44,078 nucleotides of DNA from Ignavibacteriota bacterium (lineage in GTDB: Bacteria > Bacteroidota > Ignavibacteria > UBA10030): NCBI GenBank assembly GCA_003142575.1, contig PLMS01000139.1:1-44078 (forward strand), given 5' to 3'. A program made the position numbers and the translations under genes. The notes beneath the pieces are model-generated. The model was not told where the DNA came from and did not search any database. It saw only the letters and a list, made by a program, of their open reading frames with translations. Positions 16,992 to 25,166 of this stretch are shown here, piece after piece (position 1 is the stretch's first letter; each line of letters starts with the position of its first letter).

Positions 16992-17220
16992 TACAATCAG
17001 TTGCGATGCCAAAAAGAAAGAAGAAGGGTCGGAGGTTTTTATAAGTTTGGAGTCGTAAAAGAGGAGAATAAATGTGGCACGCAACGACTACCCATTTTTA
17101 TCATCAATATTATTTCTGGAAATTGAAATCAAATTATCCCAACCGTCGTAAGACGTATCTCTTATTCGTTGGTTGTAAGCTTTTGTATTGCACCACACTT
17201 TTTTAAGCAAGGAGTAACAT

Positions 17221-19989
17221 ATGCAAAATGTGCAGTCCCCCACCGCCAAAGTTGATTCCCGTACACACGAAAATGAAAATGTGAAACGGGGATTACGTTT
17301 CGAAAGGTTCTTTACGAAACGAGGCGTGCATCCCTTCGATGAAGTTGAATGGGAACGGCGCACTGCTGCGATCTCGAACGATCGAGGGGAAAAAATCTTT
17401 GAACAAAAAGATGTTGAAATCCCCAAATCATGGTCGATGACAGCAACCAATGTTGTTGTCTCGAAATACTTCTATGGTCAATTAGGGACAGCAGAACGCG
17501 AAACGAGCATACGGCAGCTTGTCGATCGTGTTGCCAAATCGTACTATACATGGGGATTGAAAGACGGTTATTTCGCATCGGAAGAAGATGCAGAAATATT
17601 TTATCACGAGTTGCTGTATCTTCTCGTCAATCAATATATGTCGTTCAATAGCCCGGTCTGGTTCAACGTCGGCGTGGAAAAAATGCCGCAGTGTTCCGCA
17701 TGCTTTATCAATTCGGTTAAAGATTCAATGTCCTCCATTCTGGAGCTTGCAAAGACGGAAGGCATGCTCTTTAAGTATGGATCGGGCACGGGCTCCAATC
17801 TTTCCACTCTTCGCTCCTCCAAGGAACGTATCACCGGCGGCGGTACTGCGTCCGGACCGGTTTCGTTCATGAAAGGGTACGATGCGTTTGCGGGCGTTAT
17901 TAAATCCGGAGGGAAGACACGTCGCGCAGCAAAGATGGTGATTTTGAATGTCGAACATCCGGATATTGTCAGCTTCATCAATTGCAAAGCGGAAGAGGAG
18001 AAAAAAGCATGGGCGCTCATCGACGCTGGTTATGACGGCGGCTTCAATGTGCCCGGAGGCGCGTACGATTCTGTCTTTTATCAGAACGCCAATCACTCCA
18101 TTCGCGTGAGCGATGAATTCATGAAAGCCGTTCTGGAAGATAAAGAATTTTGGACTAAAGCCGTAAAAGGCGGAATGCCGGTGGAAAGATTCCGAGCGCG
18201 CGATCTGATGAAACAAATTGCCGACGCGGCATGGATCTGCGGCGATCCCGGTATCCAATTCCATACAACGATCAACAACTGGCACACGTGCTCCGGCACG
18301 GCGCCGATCCATTCATCAAATCCTTGCAGCGAGTACATGTTCCTCGATGACAGTGCATGCAACCTTGCATCGCTGAACCTGATGAAGTTTCGCAGAACGA
18401 ACGGCGATATCGATGTGGAAGCGTTTCAGAAAGCCATTCAGGTCGCGATTACCGCAATGGAAATGTCCGTCGATAATTCGAGTTACCCGACACCGGAGAT
18501 CACACGAAACAGTCACGACTATCGTCCGCTCGGACTCGGGTACGCAAACCTTGGCGCACTGCTCATGTCCCGCGGTGTTGCGTACGACAGCGATGAAGGC
18601 AGAACGCTTACCGCTGCCATCACTTCTCTCATGTGCGGCGAAGCGTACAAACAATCTGCAAAGATTGCTGAAGCGCAGGGACCATTCAGCGGATTTGCAG
18701 CGAATAGAGATCCGATGTTGAACGTGATGGCGAAACATGGCATTCACGCAGAACGCATCGACAAGAATGCAGTGGAACCCAGTCTCTGGGAAGCACAGCG
18801 CAATGTGTGGAACGATGTTGTTGAGTTAGGACAAATGCACGGCATCCGCAACGCGCAGACAACCGTTCTTGCCCCGACCGGCACGATCGGTTTCATGATG
18901 GATTGCGATACCACAGGCATTGAACCGGATATTGCTCTGGTGAAGTACAAGAAAATGAGCGGCGGCGGTTTGATGAAGATCGTCAACCAAACCGTACCGG
19001 AAGCGCTCACGAAGTTAGGATACGACGACGAGCAGATCGAACACATTATCTCATACATCGATAAGAACGATACCATCGAAGGCGCACCGCATCTGAAAGA
19101 AGAACATCTTTCGGTATTCGATTGCGCATTCAAACCGGCACACGGCAAGCGCTCCATTCAATATATGGGGCATATCAAGATGATGGCGGCAGCACAGCCG
19201 TACCTCTCCGGCGCAATTTCCAAGACGGTGAACATGCCGACCGATGTGACCGCTGAAGATATTATGAAAGCGTATACCGAAGCGTGGAAGCTCGGGTTGA
19301 AAGCCATCGCCGTGTACCGCGACGGATGCAAGCGCACACAGCCGCTCAGCACATCGCTCGATAAGAAAAAGGAAAAACAGGCGACGACCAACAAGCCTGC
19401 ACGCCGTCACTTGCAGGACGAGCGCCAATCCATTACGCACAAGTTCAGTATTGCCGGGCACGAGGGCTACATTACTGTCGGGATGTTTGAAGATGGAACG
19501 CCGGGCGAGTTATTCATCACGATGTCCAAGGAGGGTTCCACGATTTCCGGATTGATGGATTCGCTTGCCACATCGATTTCGATTGCACTGCAGTACGGCG
19601 TCCCGTTGAAGGTGATGGTAGATAAGTTCAGCCACGCGCGCTATGAGCCGTCCGGCTTCACGAACAATCCGGATATCCCGATTGCGAAATCCGTGAGCGA
19701 TTACATTTTCCGCTGGCTCGGCAAGAAATTTATCAAAGAAGAGAACGGTACGACAAATACGAATAATGCAGTCAGCGACGTGAAAATTTCGGAAGAAACC
19801 GCGAGGAAACCGGCAGGGATTCTTAACGCCGCTGCAACGAAAGCCGCTTCAGTGTGGGAGAAGAATGAGAAGTTTGTATTTGAGACCCAATCCGATGCAC
19901 CTCCATGCCACGAATGTGGAAGTATCATGATCCGCAGCGGAAGCTGTTATAAATGCCTGGAGTGTGGCTCGACGTCAGGCTGTTCATGA
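17221..19989 (+). CDS. nrdJ: Adenosylcobalamin-dependent (class II) ribonucleotide reductase
   Basis: NrdJ reduces ribonucleotides to deoxyribonucleotides using adenosylcobalamin, and so needs no oxygen. The 922-residue protein has the radical-site block NPCSEYMFLDD with N367, C369 and E371, the glycine-rich KYGSGTGSNLSTLRSS segment, and the phosphate-binding APTGTIGFMMDCDTTG block. The C-terminus ends in a zinc-ribbon-like tail (CHECGS, CYKCLECGS, GCS) whose cysteines may take part in re-reduction. It starts with ATG after a clear AAGGAG. No nrdA or nrdB partner is in the window. The long leader and the promoter at 16963 suggest it is its own transcription unit. Confidence 0.96.
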   Translation: MQNVQSPTAKVDSRTHENENVKRGLRFERFFTKRGVHPFDEVEWERRTAAISNDRGEKIFEQKDVEIPKSWSMTATNVVVSKYFYGQLGTAERETSIRQLVDRVAKSYYTWGLKDGYFASEEDAEIFYHELLYLLVNQYMSFNSPVWFNVGVEKMPQCSACFINSVKDSMSSILELAKTEGMLFKYGSGTGSNLSTLRSSKERITGGGTASGPVSFMKGYDAFAGVIKSGGKTRRAAKMVILNVEHPDIVSFINCKAEEEKKAWALIDAGYDGGFNVPGGAYDSVFYQNANHSIRVSDEFMKAVLEDKEFWTKAVKGGMPVERFRARDLMKQIADAAWICGDPGIQFHTTINNWHTCSGTAPIHSSNPCSEYMFLDDSACNLASLNLMKFRRTNGDIDVEAFQKAIQVAITAMEMSVDNSSYPTPEITRNSHDYRPLGLGYANLGALLMSRGVAYDSDEGRTLTAAITSLMCGEAYKQSAKIAEAQGPFSGFAANRDPMLNVMAKHGIHAERIDKNAVEPSLWEAQRNVWNDVVELGQMHGIRNAQTTVLAPTGTIGFMMDCDTTGIEPDIALVKYKKMSGGGLMKIVNQTVPEALTKLGYDDEQIEHIISYIDKNDTIEGAPHLKEEHLSVFDCAFKPAHGKRSIQYMGHIKMMAAAQPYLSGAISKTVNMPTDVTAEDIMKAYTEAWKLGLKAIAVYRDGCKRTQPLSTSLDKKKEKQATTNKPARRHLQDERQSITHKFSIAGHEGYITVGMFEDGTPGELFITMSKEGSTISGLMDSLATSISIALQYGVPLKVMVDKFSHARYEPSGFTNNPDIPIAKSVSDYIFRWLGKKFIKEENGTTNTNNAVSDVKISEETARKPAGILNAAATKAASVWEKNEKFVFETQSDAPPCHECGSIMIRSGSCYKCLECGSTSGCS

Positions 19990-19997
19990 TTTTAATA

Positions 19998-20106
19998 GTC
20001 ATTCCCGTCCCGACAAGTCGGGACTGTCGGCCTGCCCGCCGGTCAGGCGGGGAATCCAGAATTGCGGCCTTTACCTGGATACCCGCCAAAAGCTTGCGGG
20101 TATGAC
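19998..20106. repeat. Nested palindromic intergenic element with GTCAT-CCCG ends
   Basis: The ends GTCATTCCCG (19998-20007) and CGGGTATGAC (20097-20106) are inverted with one mismatch. Inside are GTCCCGAC-AA-GTCGGGAC (20007-20024, perfect 8-bp arms), a CCCGCC-GGTCA-GGCGGG hairpin and an ACCCGC...GCGGGT hairpin. It lies just after nrdJ and before the transposase. It looks like a small non-coding mobile element of the type common in environmental bacterial genomes. Confidence 0.65.
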
Positions 20107-20183
20107 AGAGAAAAAAGATATTCACAACAATAAGATGAGGTTGTGAGCAGCGGGGGAAGTAAAAACAGAAAGTAAAATTACGA

Positions 20184-20223
20184 CGAACGCCGGTGGTGGC
20201 AACATCATCGGCGTTCGTGTTTT
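20184..20223 (+). terminator. Terminator-like hairpin, first copy, upstream of the transposase
   Basis: The 15-base arms 20184-20198 and 20203-20217 pair with two G-T positions around GCAA, followed by TGTTTT. It could end nrdJ transcription. The right part (20195-20221) recurs at 20765-20791 after the transposase, and the hairpin recurs as a perfect version at 22392. Confidence 0.7.
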
Positions 20224-20235
20224 GGATTCGTGTTG

Positions 20236-20760
20236 ATGATAGAAAAGCGCCAAAGAAAAACGGTTCGACTCAGGGAGTATGATTATTCACAGCCAGGAGA
20301 ATATTTTGTAACGATTTGTACAAAGAATCATGAATGTATGTTTGGTTCAATTATAAATGGTAAGATGGATTTGAATGAAAGAGGAAGAATTATTGATGGA
20401 TGTTGGAAAGGAATTTCAGAATATTTCCCATATGTGGGTCTGGACGAATATATCATTATGCCCAATCATTTTCATGGCATTATCATCATAAATGAAATTG
20501 ATATTCATTGTTGTAGGGGCGAGGTGGCCTCGCCCCTACGAAAGCCGACATTGGGAAATATGACGGCATATTTTAAATATCAATCGACAAAATTGACAAA
20601 CGAATCACAAGTTACACCGGGTGCAAAGGTATGGCAGCGAAATTATTTCGATCGGATTATCCGCGGTGAAAAAGAATTGCAGAACATACGGGATTACATC
20701 TCCAATAATGTTCTCGCATGGGCATTTGAAACGGAACATCCGGAAAATATCCCGTTATAA
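20236..20760 (+). CDS. Y1 (HUH) transposase, REP-associated type
   Basis: The 174-residue protein has the HUH motif H78-F79-H80 (IMPNHFHGII) and the tyrosine nucleophile Y154 (RDYISNNVLAW), with the usual N-terminal block (RLREYDYSQPGEYFVTICTKN). Single-tyrosine transposases of this branch cut and join single-stranded DNA at hairpins and are linked to spread of REP palindromes. A perfect palindrome (20513-20539) lies in the coding region between motifs and is translated in frame, adding about nine residues (CRGEVASPL). I chose ATG 20236 over GTG 20230. The gene has no IS partner such as TnpB. Confidence 0.9.
   Translation: MIEKRQRKTVRLREYDYSQPGEYFVTICTKNHECMFGSIINGKMDLNERGRIIDGCWKGISEYFPYVGLDEYIIMPNHFHGIIIINEIDIHCCRGEVASPLRKPTLGNMTAYFKYQSTKLTNESQVTPGAKVWQRNYFDRIIRGEKELQNIRDYISNNVLAWAFETEHPENIPL
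20513..20539. repeat. Perfect 12-bp palindrome inside the transposase gene
   Basis: GTAGGGGCGAGG and CCTCGCCCCTAC are perfect 12-base arms around TGG. The 27-base insertion is a multiple of three, so the reading frame is kept across residues about 93-102. It resembles the hairpin at 732-755, sharing the CCCTACGA ending. Confidence 0.8.
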
Positions 20761-20764
20761 CTTC

Positions 20765-20791
20765 GGTGGAAACATCATCGGCGTTTGTATT
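20765..20791. repeat. Partial copy of the hairpin repeat after the transposase
   Basis: The 27 bases match 20195-20221 at 24 positions, with AACATCATCGGCGTT identical, but the left arm of the hairpin is missing. It lies a few bases after the transposase stop codon, so the gene is flanked by direct copies. Confidence 0.65.
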
Positions 20792-20995
20792 CAATATAAA
20801 ATATTACTGTGGTTCCAATTTTATAAATGATTATCGCATTCTTTCCTTTTTTTAATTCAAATTCGCACTTTTAGCGTCATCTATGGAAAGATGGATTTTT
20901 GTTCTGCGCTTGTTTTTCTCGCTAAATAGCAATACACTTCCACAAAATATTTTTATAAAAGTTTTATATCTCCAATAAAAAGCGAGGAGGTTCGT

Positions 20996-22357
20996 ATGTC
21001 GAACTATATTCAAGATCTCATTGCGGAGGTCAAAGCAAAAACCCCGGCAGAGCCGGAGTTTCACCAAGCGGTGGAGGAAGTTTTAGAGTCGCTTGTCGTT
21101 GTGCTGGATCGTCATCCGGAATATCGTTCTGTAAAAATTCTCGAACGCATGCTCGTGCCTGAGCGAGTGATTATCTTCCGAGTTCCGTGGGTTGACGAGC
21201 AAGGCGAAGTTCAGGTCAATCTCGGTTACCGTATTCAGATGAACAGCGCAATCGGCCCGTATAAAGGCGGCTTACGGTTCCATCCTTCCGTGACTCTTAG
21301 CATTTTGAAATTCCTGGCGTTCGAGCAGGTTTTCAAAAACAGTCTCACCACACTCCCGATGGGCGGAGGCAAGGGCGGCTCGGATTTCGATCCCCATGGT
21401 AAAAGCGATCTGGATACCATGCGTTTCTGTCAGGCGTTTATGAGCGAGTTGTTCCGACATATCGGTCCGGATACCGATGTCCCCGCCGGCGATATTGGCG
21501 TTGGAGGACGCGAAATCGGATATCTTTTTGGTCAATATAAAAAACTGCAAAACGAATTCACCGGCGTTCTTACCGGTAAAAGTCTGAACTGGGGCGGTTC
21601 GCTTATTCGTCCGGAAGCGACAGGGTACGGCGCTGTCTATTTTGCTTCGGAAATGCTCGCGACAAGAGGCAAAACCATTGTAGGTAAAGTGTGCCTTGTC
21701 TCCGGGAGTGGCAATGTGGCGCAGTATACAGTCGAAAAAATAAATCAGATGGGCGGAAAAGTCCTAACACTGTCTGATTCCAACGGCTACATCTACGATG
21801 AAGAAGGCGTTGATGAGAAGAAGCTTGCATTCGTGATGGAATTGAAAAACACCCGGCGCAAACGCATCTCGGAGTATGTCGACAAATACCCGAAGGCGGT
21901 GTACATACCGGTTGATCCGAAACTTGATTATAACCCGTTGTGGAATCACAAAGCAGATTGTGCGTTTCCAAGTGCGACACAAAACGAGATTAATGGTAAG
22001 GATGCACAGAACTTGCTGAAGAACGGCGTCTTTGTTGTTGCCGAGGGAGCGAACATGCCGACGACGCTCGACGGCGTAAAGATTTTCCTTGATGCAAGAA
22101 TTCTGTATGGACCGGGTAAGGCGGCAAATGCCGGCGGTGTCGCAACATCCGGTTTGGAAATGTCGCAAAACAGCATGCGCTTGCCGTGGCCGCGCGAGGA
22201 AGTGGATAATCGCCTGCACCAGATCATGAAGAGGATTCACAAAACTTGTGTCGATGTCGCAGAGCGATTCGGTACTCCCGGTAATTATGTTAACGGCGCC
22301 AACATTGGAGGATTTCTCAAAGTCGCTGATGCAATGATGGATCAGGGAGTGGTATAG
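20996..22357 (+). CDS. gdhA: Glutamate dehydrogenase, probably NADP-dependent
   Basis: The enzyme interconverts glutamate and 2-oxoglutarate plus ammonia. The 453-residue protein carries the catalytic block GPYKGGLRFHPSV and PMGGGKGGSDFDP (catalytic lysine K126), the nucleotide-binding VSGSGNVAQYT and the conserved AEGANMPTT. The size and the N-terminus match the hexameric family that mostly uses NADPH. The ATG has a strong GAGGAGG ribosome binding site. It stands alone, between the transposase region and the terminator at 22392. Confidence 0.95.
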   Translation: MSNYIQDLIAEVKAKTPAEPEFHQAVEEVLESLVVVLDRHPEYRSVKILERMLVPERVIIFRVPWVDEQGEVQVNLGYRIQMNSAIGPYKGGLRFHPSVTLSILKFLAFEQVFKNSLTTLPMGGGKGGSDFDPHGKSDLDTMRFCQAFMSELFRHIGPDTDVPAGDIGVGGREIGYLFGQYKKLQNEFTGVLTGKSLNWGGSLIRPEATGYGAVYFASEMLATRGKTIVGKVCLVSGSGNVAQYTVEKINQMGGKVLTLSDSNGYIYDEEGVDEKKLAFVMELKNTRRKRISEYVDKYPKAVYIPVDPKLDYNPLWNHKADCAFPSATQNEINGKDAQNLLKNGVFVVAEGANMPTTLDGVKIFLDARILYGPGKAANAGGVATSGLEMSQNSMRLPWPREEVDNRLHQIMKRIHKTCVDVAERFGTPGNYVNGANIGGFLKVADAMMDQGVV

Positions 22358-22391
22358 TCGTATCGAAAGCACATCGATTATCGCACCGATG

Positions 22392-22430
22392 AACGCCGAT
22401 GATGGTAACATCATCGGCGTTTGTGTTTTT
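22392..22430 (+). terminator. Rho-independent terminator of gdhA, intact copy of the hairpin repeat
   Basis: AACGCCGATGATG (22392-22404) and CATCATCGGCGTT (22409-22421) form a perfect 13-bp stem around GTAA, followed by TGTGTTTTT. The same hairpin sequence recurs at 20184 and partly at 20765. Confidence 0.85.
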
Positions 22431-22568
22431 AGTTGCCATTCTATTGTTATTCATTCAATTTATCTCCATCATGCTTCATAATATCAATAGCCATCACAGA
22501 AAGTCTATACGTCTAAAGAAGTATAGATTTGCTCCTTGGGTACTTCATCATCAATGAAAGCAAAGCAT

Positions 22569-22961
22569 ATGGCAGACTTACAAATAGAACCCCCTGAAGA
22601 GCCAGAACAATTAACTTCAATCGGGACTAAATTTTTGAGATTTGGGGCGACGTTTCTTTGTGCACTCCTCGGTTTATTATTAGTTCTCCTTGGGTATATG
22701 GTTGCCATACTCATGCATTTAGAGTTAGCAGAATTTAATGCGTACACTTCCATCTATTTCTCCGTTTCCATTGTACTATGGGTTTTGATCGGTTTATTTA
22801 CGCCTTTCGCTCTTTTTCAGAGATTCTTCGAGGAATTAAAAGGCGTGACTGCCGTGCGTGTCGTTGTTTTTGCTCTTGTGATTGGAACATTCGTTATCGT
22901 GCATTGGTATGTAATTACTATTGCAACACAATTGCTCGTGTCGGTATTCGGCATTGAATAG
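22569..22961 (+). CDS. Small membrane protein of unknown function
   Basis: The roughly 130-residue product has a short acidic, proline-rich N-terminus and three hydrophobic stretches (about residues 24-50, 58-84 and 96-128). I recognise no family. ATG 22569 (MADLQ) is taken; an in-frame ATG 15 bases upstream is equally possible because neither has a clear ribosome binding site. The gene is between the gdhA terminator and a LysE-type exporter in the same direction, 51 bases upstream of that gene. Confidence 0.7.
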   Translation: MADLQIEPPEEPEQLTSIGTKFLRFGATFLCALLGLLLVLLGYMVAILMHLELAEFNAYTSIYFSVSIVLWVLIGLFTPFALFQRFFEELKGVTAVRVVVFALVIGTFVIVHWYVITIATQLLVSVFGIE

Positions 22962-23012
22962 ACCGGAGAAATAGCTCCTTCCAATTTAAATACTTTCTTT
23001 TGGGTATTACAA

Positions 23013-23642
23013 ATGTACGATTCGACTACGTTGATTACGTTTATAACGGCGAGTATCGTTATCATTCTAGCGCCGGGTCCGGCCCAGGCACTTGTGATAG
23101 CGAGAACCATCAGTGAAGGGAGAAATGCAGGCATCATAACGGCAATAGGGCTCAATACCTCAATATTTGTTCATGCTATCGCAGCCGCGATCGGATTGTC
23201 AGCTATCCTGGCAACATCAGCCGTGGCCTATACTATTGTCAAATATCTGGGAGCTGTATATTTAATCTATCTGGGGATCAAAGCATTCTCTCAACAAGAA
23301 AGTGGCAAAACATCTGCAAGCACAATGGTCAGAGGCTCAACAGGACCTTTTGCAAAAGCCTTTATCACCGGCGTCTTAAATCCGAAAGTTGCACTTTTTT
23401 TCATAGCATTTGTTCCTCAATTTGTTGATCCCCGGCGCGGCTTGGTTATTCTGCAATTTATTACACTGGGAGCGATTCTGGCAATTCTGGATATTGTGTA
23501 TGAGTCCCTGTTGGCGATTTTTGTAGCTTCCATGAGTAATAGGTTTACACAAGACGGGAAATTCTCCGTATGGAGACAAAGGATCACAGGTACAGTGCTC
23601 ATCGGACTGGGAGTGCGATTGTTTTTCATGGAAAAAATTTAA
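23013..23642 (+). CDS. LysE/RhtB-family amino acid exporter
   Basis: The 209-residue inner-membrane protein has about six hydrophobic segments. It shows the N-terminal signature APGPAQALVIARTISEGRNAG and the mid-protein LNPKVALFFIAFVPQF typical of LysE/RhtB efflux proteins, which export amino acids and related compounds by proton exchange. The substrate cannot be predicted. The ATG start is at 23013. The 200 bases after the stop hold no recognisable gene. Confidence 0.9.
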   Translation: MYDSTTLITFITASIVIILAPGPAQALVIARTISEGRNAGIITAIGLNTSIFVHAIAAAIGLSAILATSAVAYTIVKYLGAVYLIYLGIKAFSQQESGKTSASTMVRGSTGPFAKAFITGVLNPKVALFFIAFVPQFVDPRRGLVILQFITLGAILAILDIVYESLLAIFVASMSNRFTQDGKFSVWRQRITGTVLIGLGVRLFFMEKI

Positions 23643-23843
23643 CTTGAAATGAAGAACACACAATCTGTAAGTGATATTTCTCCCCGGCGATTAAAGTTAT
23701 TCAAAGCCTGTGTTCTCAGAGCATTGGTGGTTGTGGTTTGGCTAAAAAATTTCTACTATTTCGACACTGGAATTAGAAACTAGTAATCTATTTTGCCGTA
23801 TTTGATTGTAGGCATCCCATCATCAGGAAAATAGAATTCTTGT

Positions 23844-24197
23844 ATGGAAAACACATCAGGACAAGGAAAGGATTCTGACGTTCCTTCAGAAATTCAAACA
23901 TGGAACTGGGGCGCCTTTTTTCTTAATGCATTATGGGGATTGTTCAACAGGACCTATATTGCGCTGCTCTGTGTTATTCCGGTTGTCGGGGTTCTCATGG
24001 CATTTGTATTAGGATTCAAAGGGAATGAATGGGCTTGGCAGAATAAACATTGGAAAAGCGTTGAACAGTTTCAACGAGTGCAAAAGCGGTGGGCGATAGT
24101 GGGGATCATCTTGTTCCTCGTTGGTTCTATTCTGAGTATATTCGCTGTAAAAATTCTTCTTCCAATTCTTAAAATATTCCAGGTAATTCCGAGGTAA
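23844..24197 (+). CDS. Small membrane protein with WNWGAFF motif
   Basis: The 117-residue product has a polar N-terminus, the motif WNWGAFFLNALWGLFNR, a hydrophobic segment, FVLGFKGNEWAWQNKHW, and a second hydrophobic C-terminal stretch. This pattern recurs in short bacterial membrane proteins of unknown function, which I recognise only by motif. It begins with ATG 23844 and is followed by two terminator hairpins before a convergent gene. Confidence 0.75.
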   Translation: MENTSGQGKDSDVPSEIQTWNWGAFFLNALWGLFNRTYIALLCVIPVVGVLMAFVLGFKGNEWAWQNKHWKSVEQFQRVQKRWAIVGIILFLVGSILSIFAVKILLPILKIFQVIPR

Positions 24198-24237
24198 TAT
24201 TCATAAGCACAAAATCTCATGTACTACGGATAAAAAA

Positions 24238-24261
24238 AGCCGGATGTTTTCGAATCCGGCT
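24238..24261 (-). terminator. Terminator hairpin, orientation fits the minus-strand gene
   Basis: AGCCGGAT and ATCCGGCT form an 8-bp stem with an eight-base loop. The T-run is on the minus strand side (seven A on the plus strand before the stem), so it suits transcripts reading leftward. Confidence 0.6.
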
Positions 24262-24322
24262 CATTATTATAAAGGCTTTTCTAAAATTATGTCCTGGTTA
24301 TTTCACTCAATTCTCACCTAAA

Positions 24323-24359
24323 AAAAACACCAGCGTTCATTCCGAGCGTTGGTGTTTTT
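24323..24359. terminator. Bidirectional terminator between convergent genes
   Basis: AAAAACACCAGCG and CGTTGGTGTTTTT form a 13-base stem with one G-T pair, with A-rich and T-rich outer ends that serve both strands. It lies between the genes ending at 24197 and 24392. Confidence 0.75.
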
Positions 24360-24391
24360 CAAAAAGAAAATTATAAACAGCCTGGTTTTTT

Positions 24392-24946
24392 TTACATTCC
24401 TGCGGTTCCAAATGTTACATTAAACGTACCATTTGTGATGGTAACCGTGCTTTGATCAGATTTCGCAGCAGTACCACTGAAGGTCCCTTGCATCCCAGTT
24501 GAAGAAAAACTCGTTACGTGGCATGTGCCGCTCGTCAGAGTGTACTCGTTAGAAATATCGGTGCTTGATGTGCCTCCTTTTAAGAACGTGAATGAAAATC
24601 CATTGTCGGTGATACCAACAGTATCGGTACCAGTGCCATTAGTCCAGAGCAGCAAAGTAACCATATCCCAATTGCTAGAGCTATGCCATGTATTTCCAAT
24701 GACTACCGAATTACTTGTTCCGGTTAACGCTTCTACTTGGGTACCAGTGTTTCCACTAGATGTGACGGCCCATGATCCGCTAAAACTAAGATTCCCGAGC
24801 GAGCCTGCAGTGAATGATATCGATCCAGAACCGTAGAGATTGCCGGCTGGAGTATTTGGATTTATGGGATTACTGCTGGAGTCTTTTTTACACCCGACGA
24901 TAGCGACCAATAGTACAATGAGCACACATGATAGTATCTTTTGCAT
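24392..24946 (-). CDS. Lipoprotein of unknown function, Ser/Thr/Gly-rich
   Basis: The 184-residue product has a signal ending in AIVGC followed by KKDSSS, a common form in this phylum. The rest is rich in S, T and G with alternating beta-type strands (SISFTAGSLGNLSFSGSW, then STVTITNGTFNVTFG), suggesting a small beta-sandwich displayed on the membrane. It has ATG with GGAGG upstream on the minus strand. I recognise no family. Two terminators follow it. Confidence 0.75.
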   Translation of the reverse strand: MQKILSCVLIVLLVAIVGCKKDSSSNPINPNTPAGNLYGSGSISFTAGSLGNLSFSGSWAVTSSGNTGTQVEALTGTSNSVVIGNTWHSSSNWDMVTLLLWTNGTGTDTVGITDNGFSFTFLKGGTSSTDISNEYTLTSGTCHVTSFSSTGMQGTFSGTAAKSDQSTVTITNGTFNVTFGTAGM

Positions 24947-25166
24947 ATAACCTCCGAAAGTTGATTGTGATGTGATTAGTAAATTATGTTACATGTGAAT
25001 ATAAAATTATTTATATGAAACTATAAAAAAAGAACAAAACTTACAATAGTGTTTCTTGGTTTTTTCTATTGTTGTGACCAAAATCAATATTCCTGATTCT
25101 TCATTTGGTCGAAATGGATGCACAACTAGAACTAAAAAGGTTAGTGAGACATAGCGTTTAGTGCTA

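Noticed and set aside
16441-17220. Cobalamin riboswitch before the B12-dependent nrdJ
   Set aside because: I searched by eye for a conserved B12-box core and found none convincing; a covariance search would decide.
17725-18312. Minus-strand frame inside nrdJ
   Set aside because: nrdJ is complete and the antisense product shows no motif.
21764-22414. Long minus-strand open frame opposite gdhA
   Set aside because: It is antisense to a clearly identified enzyme and shows no family signature.
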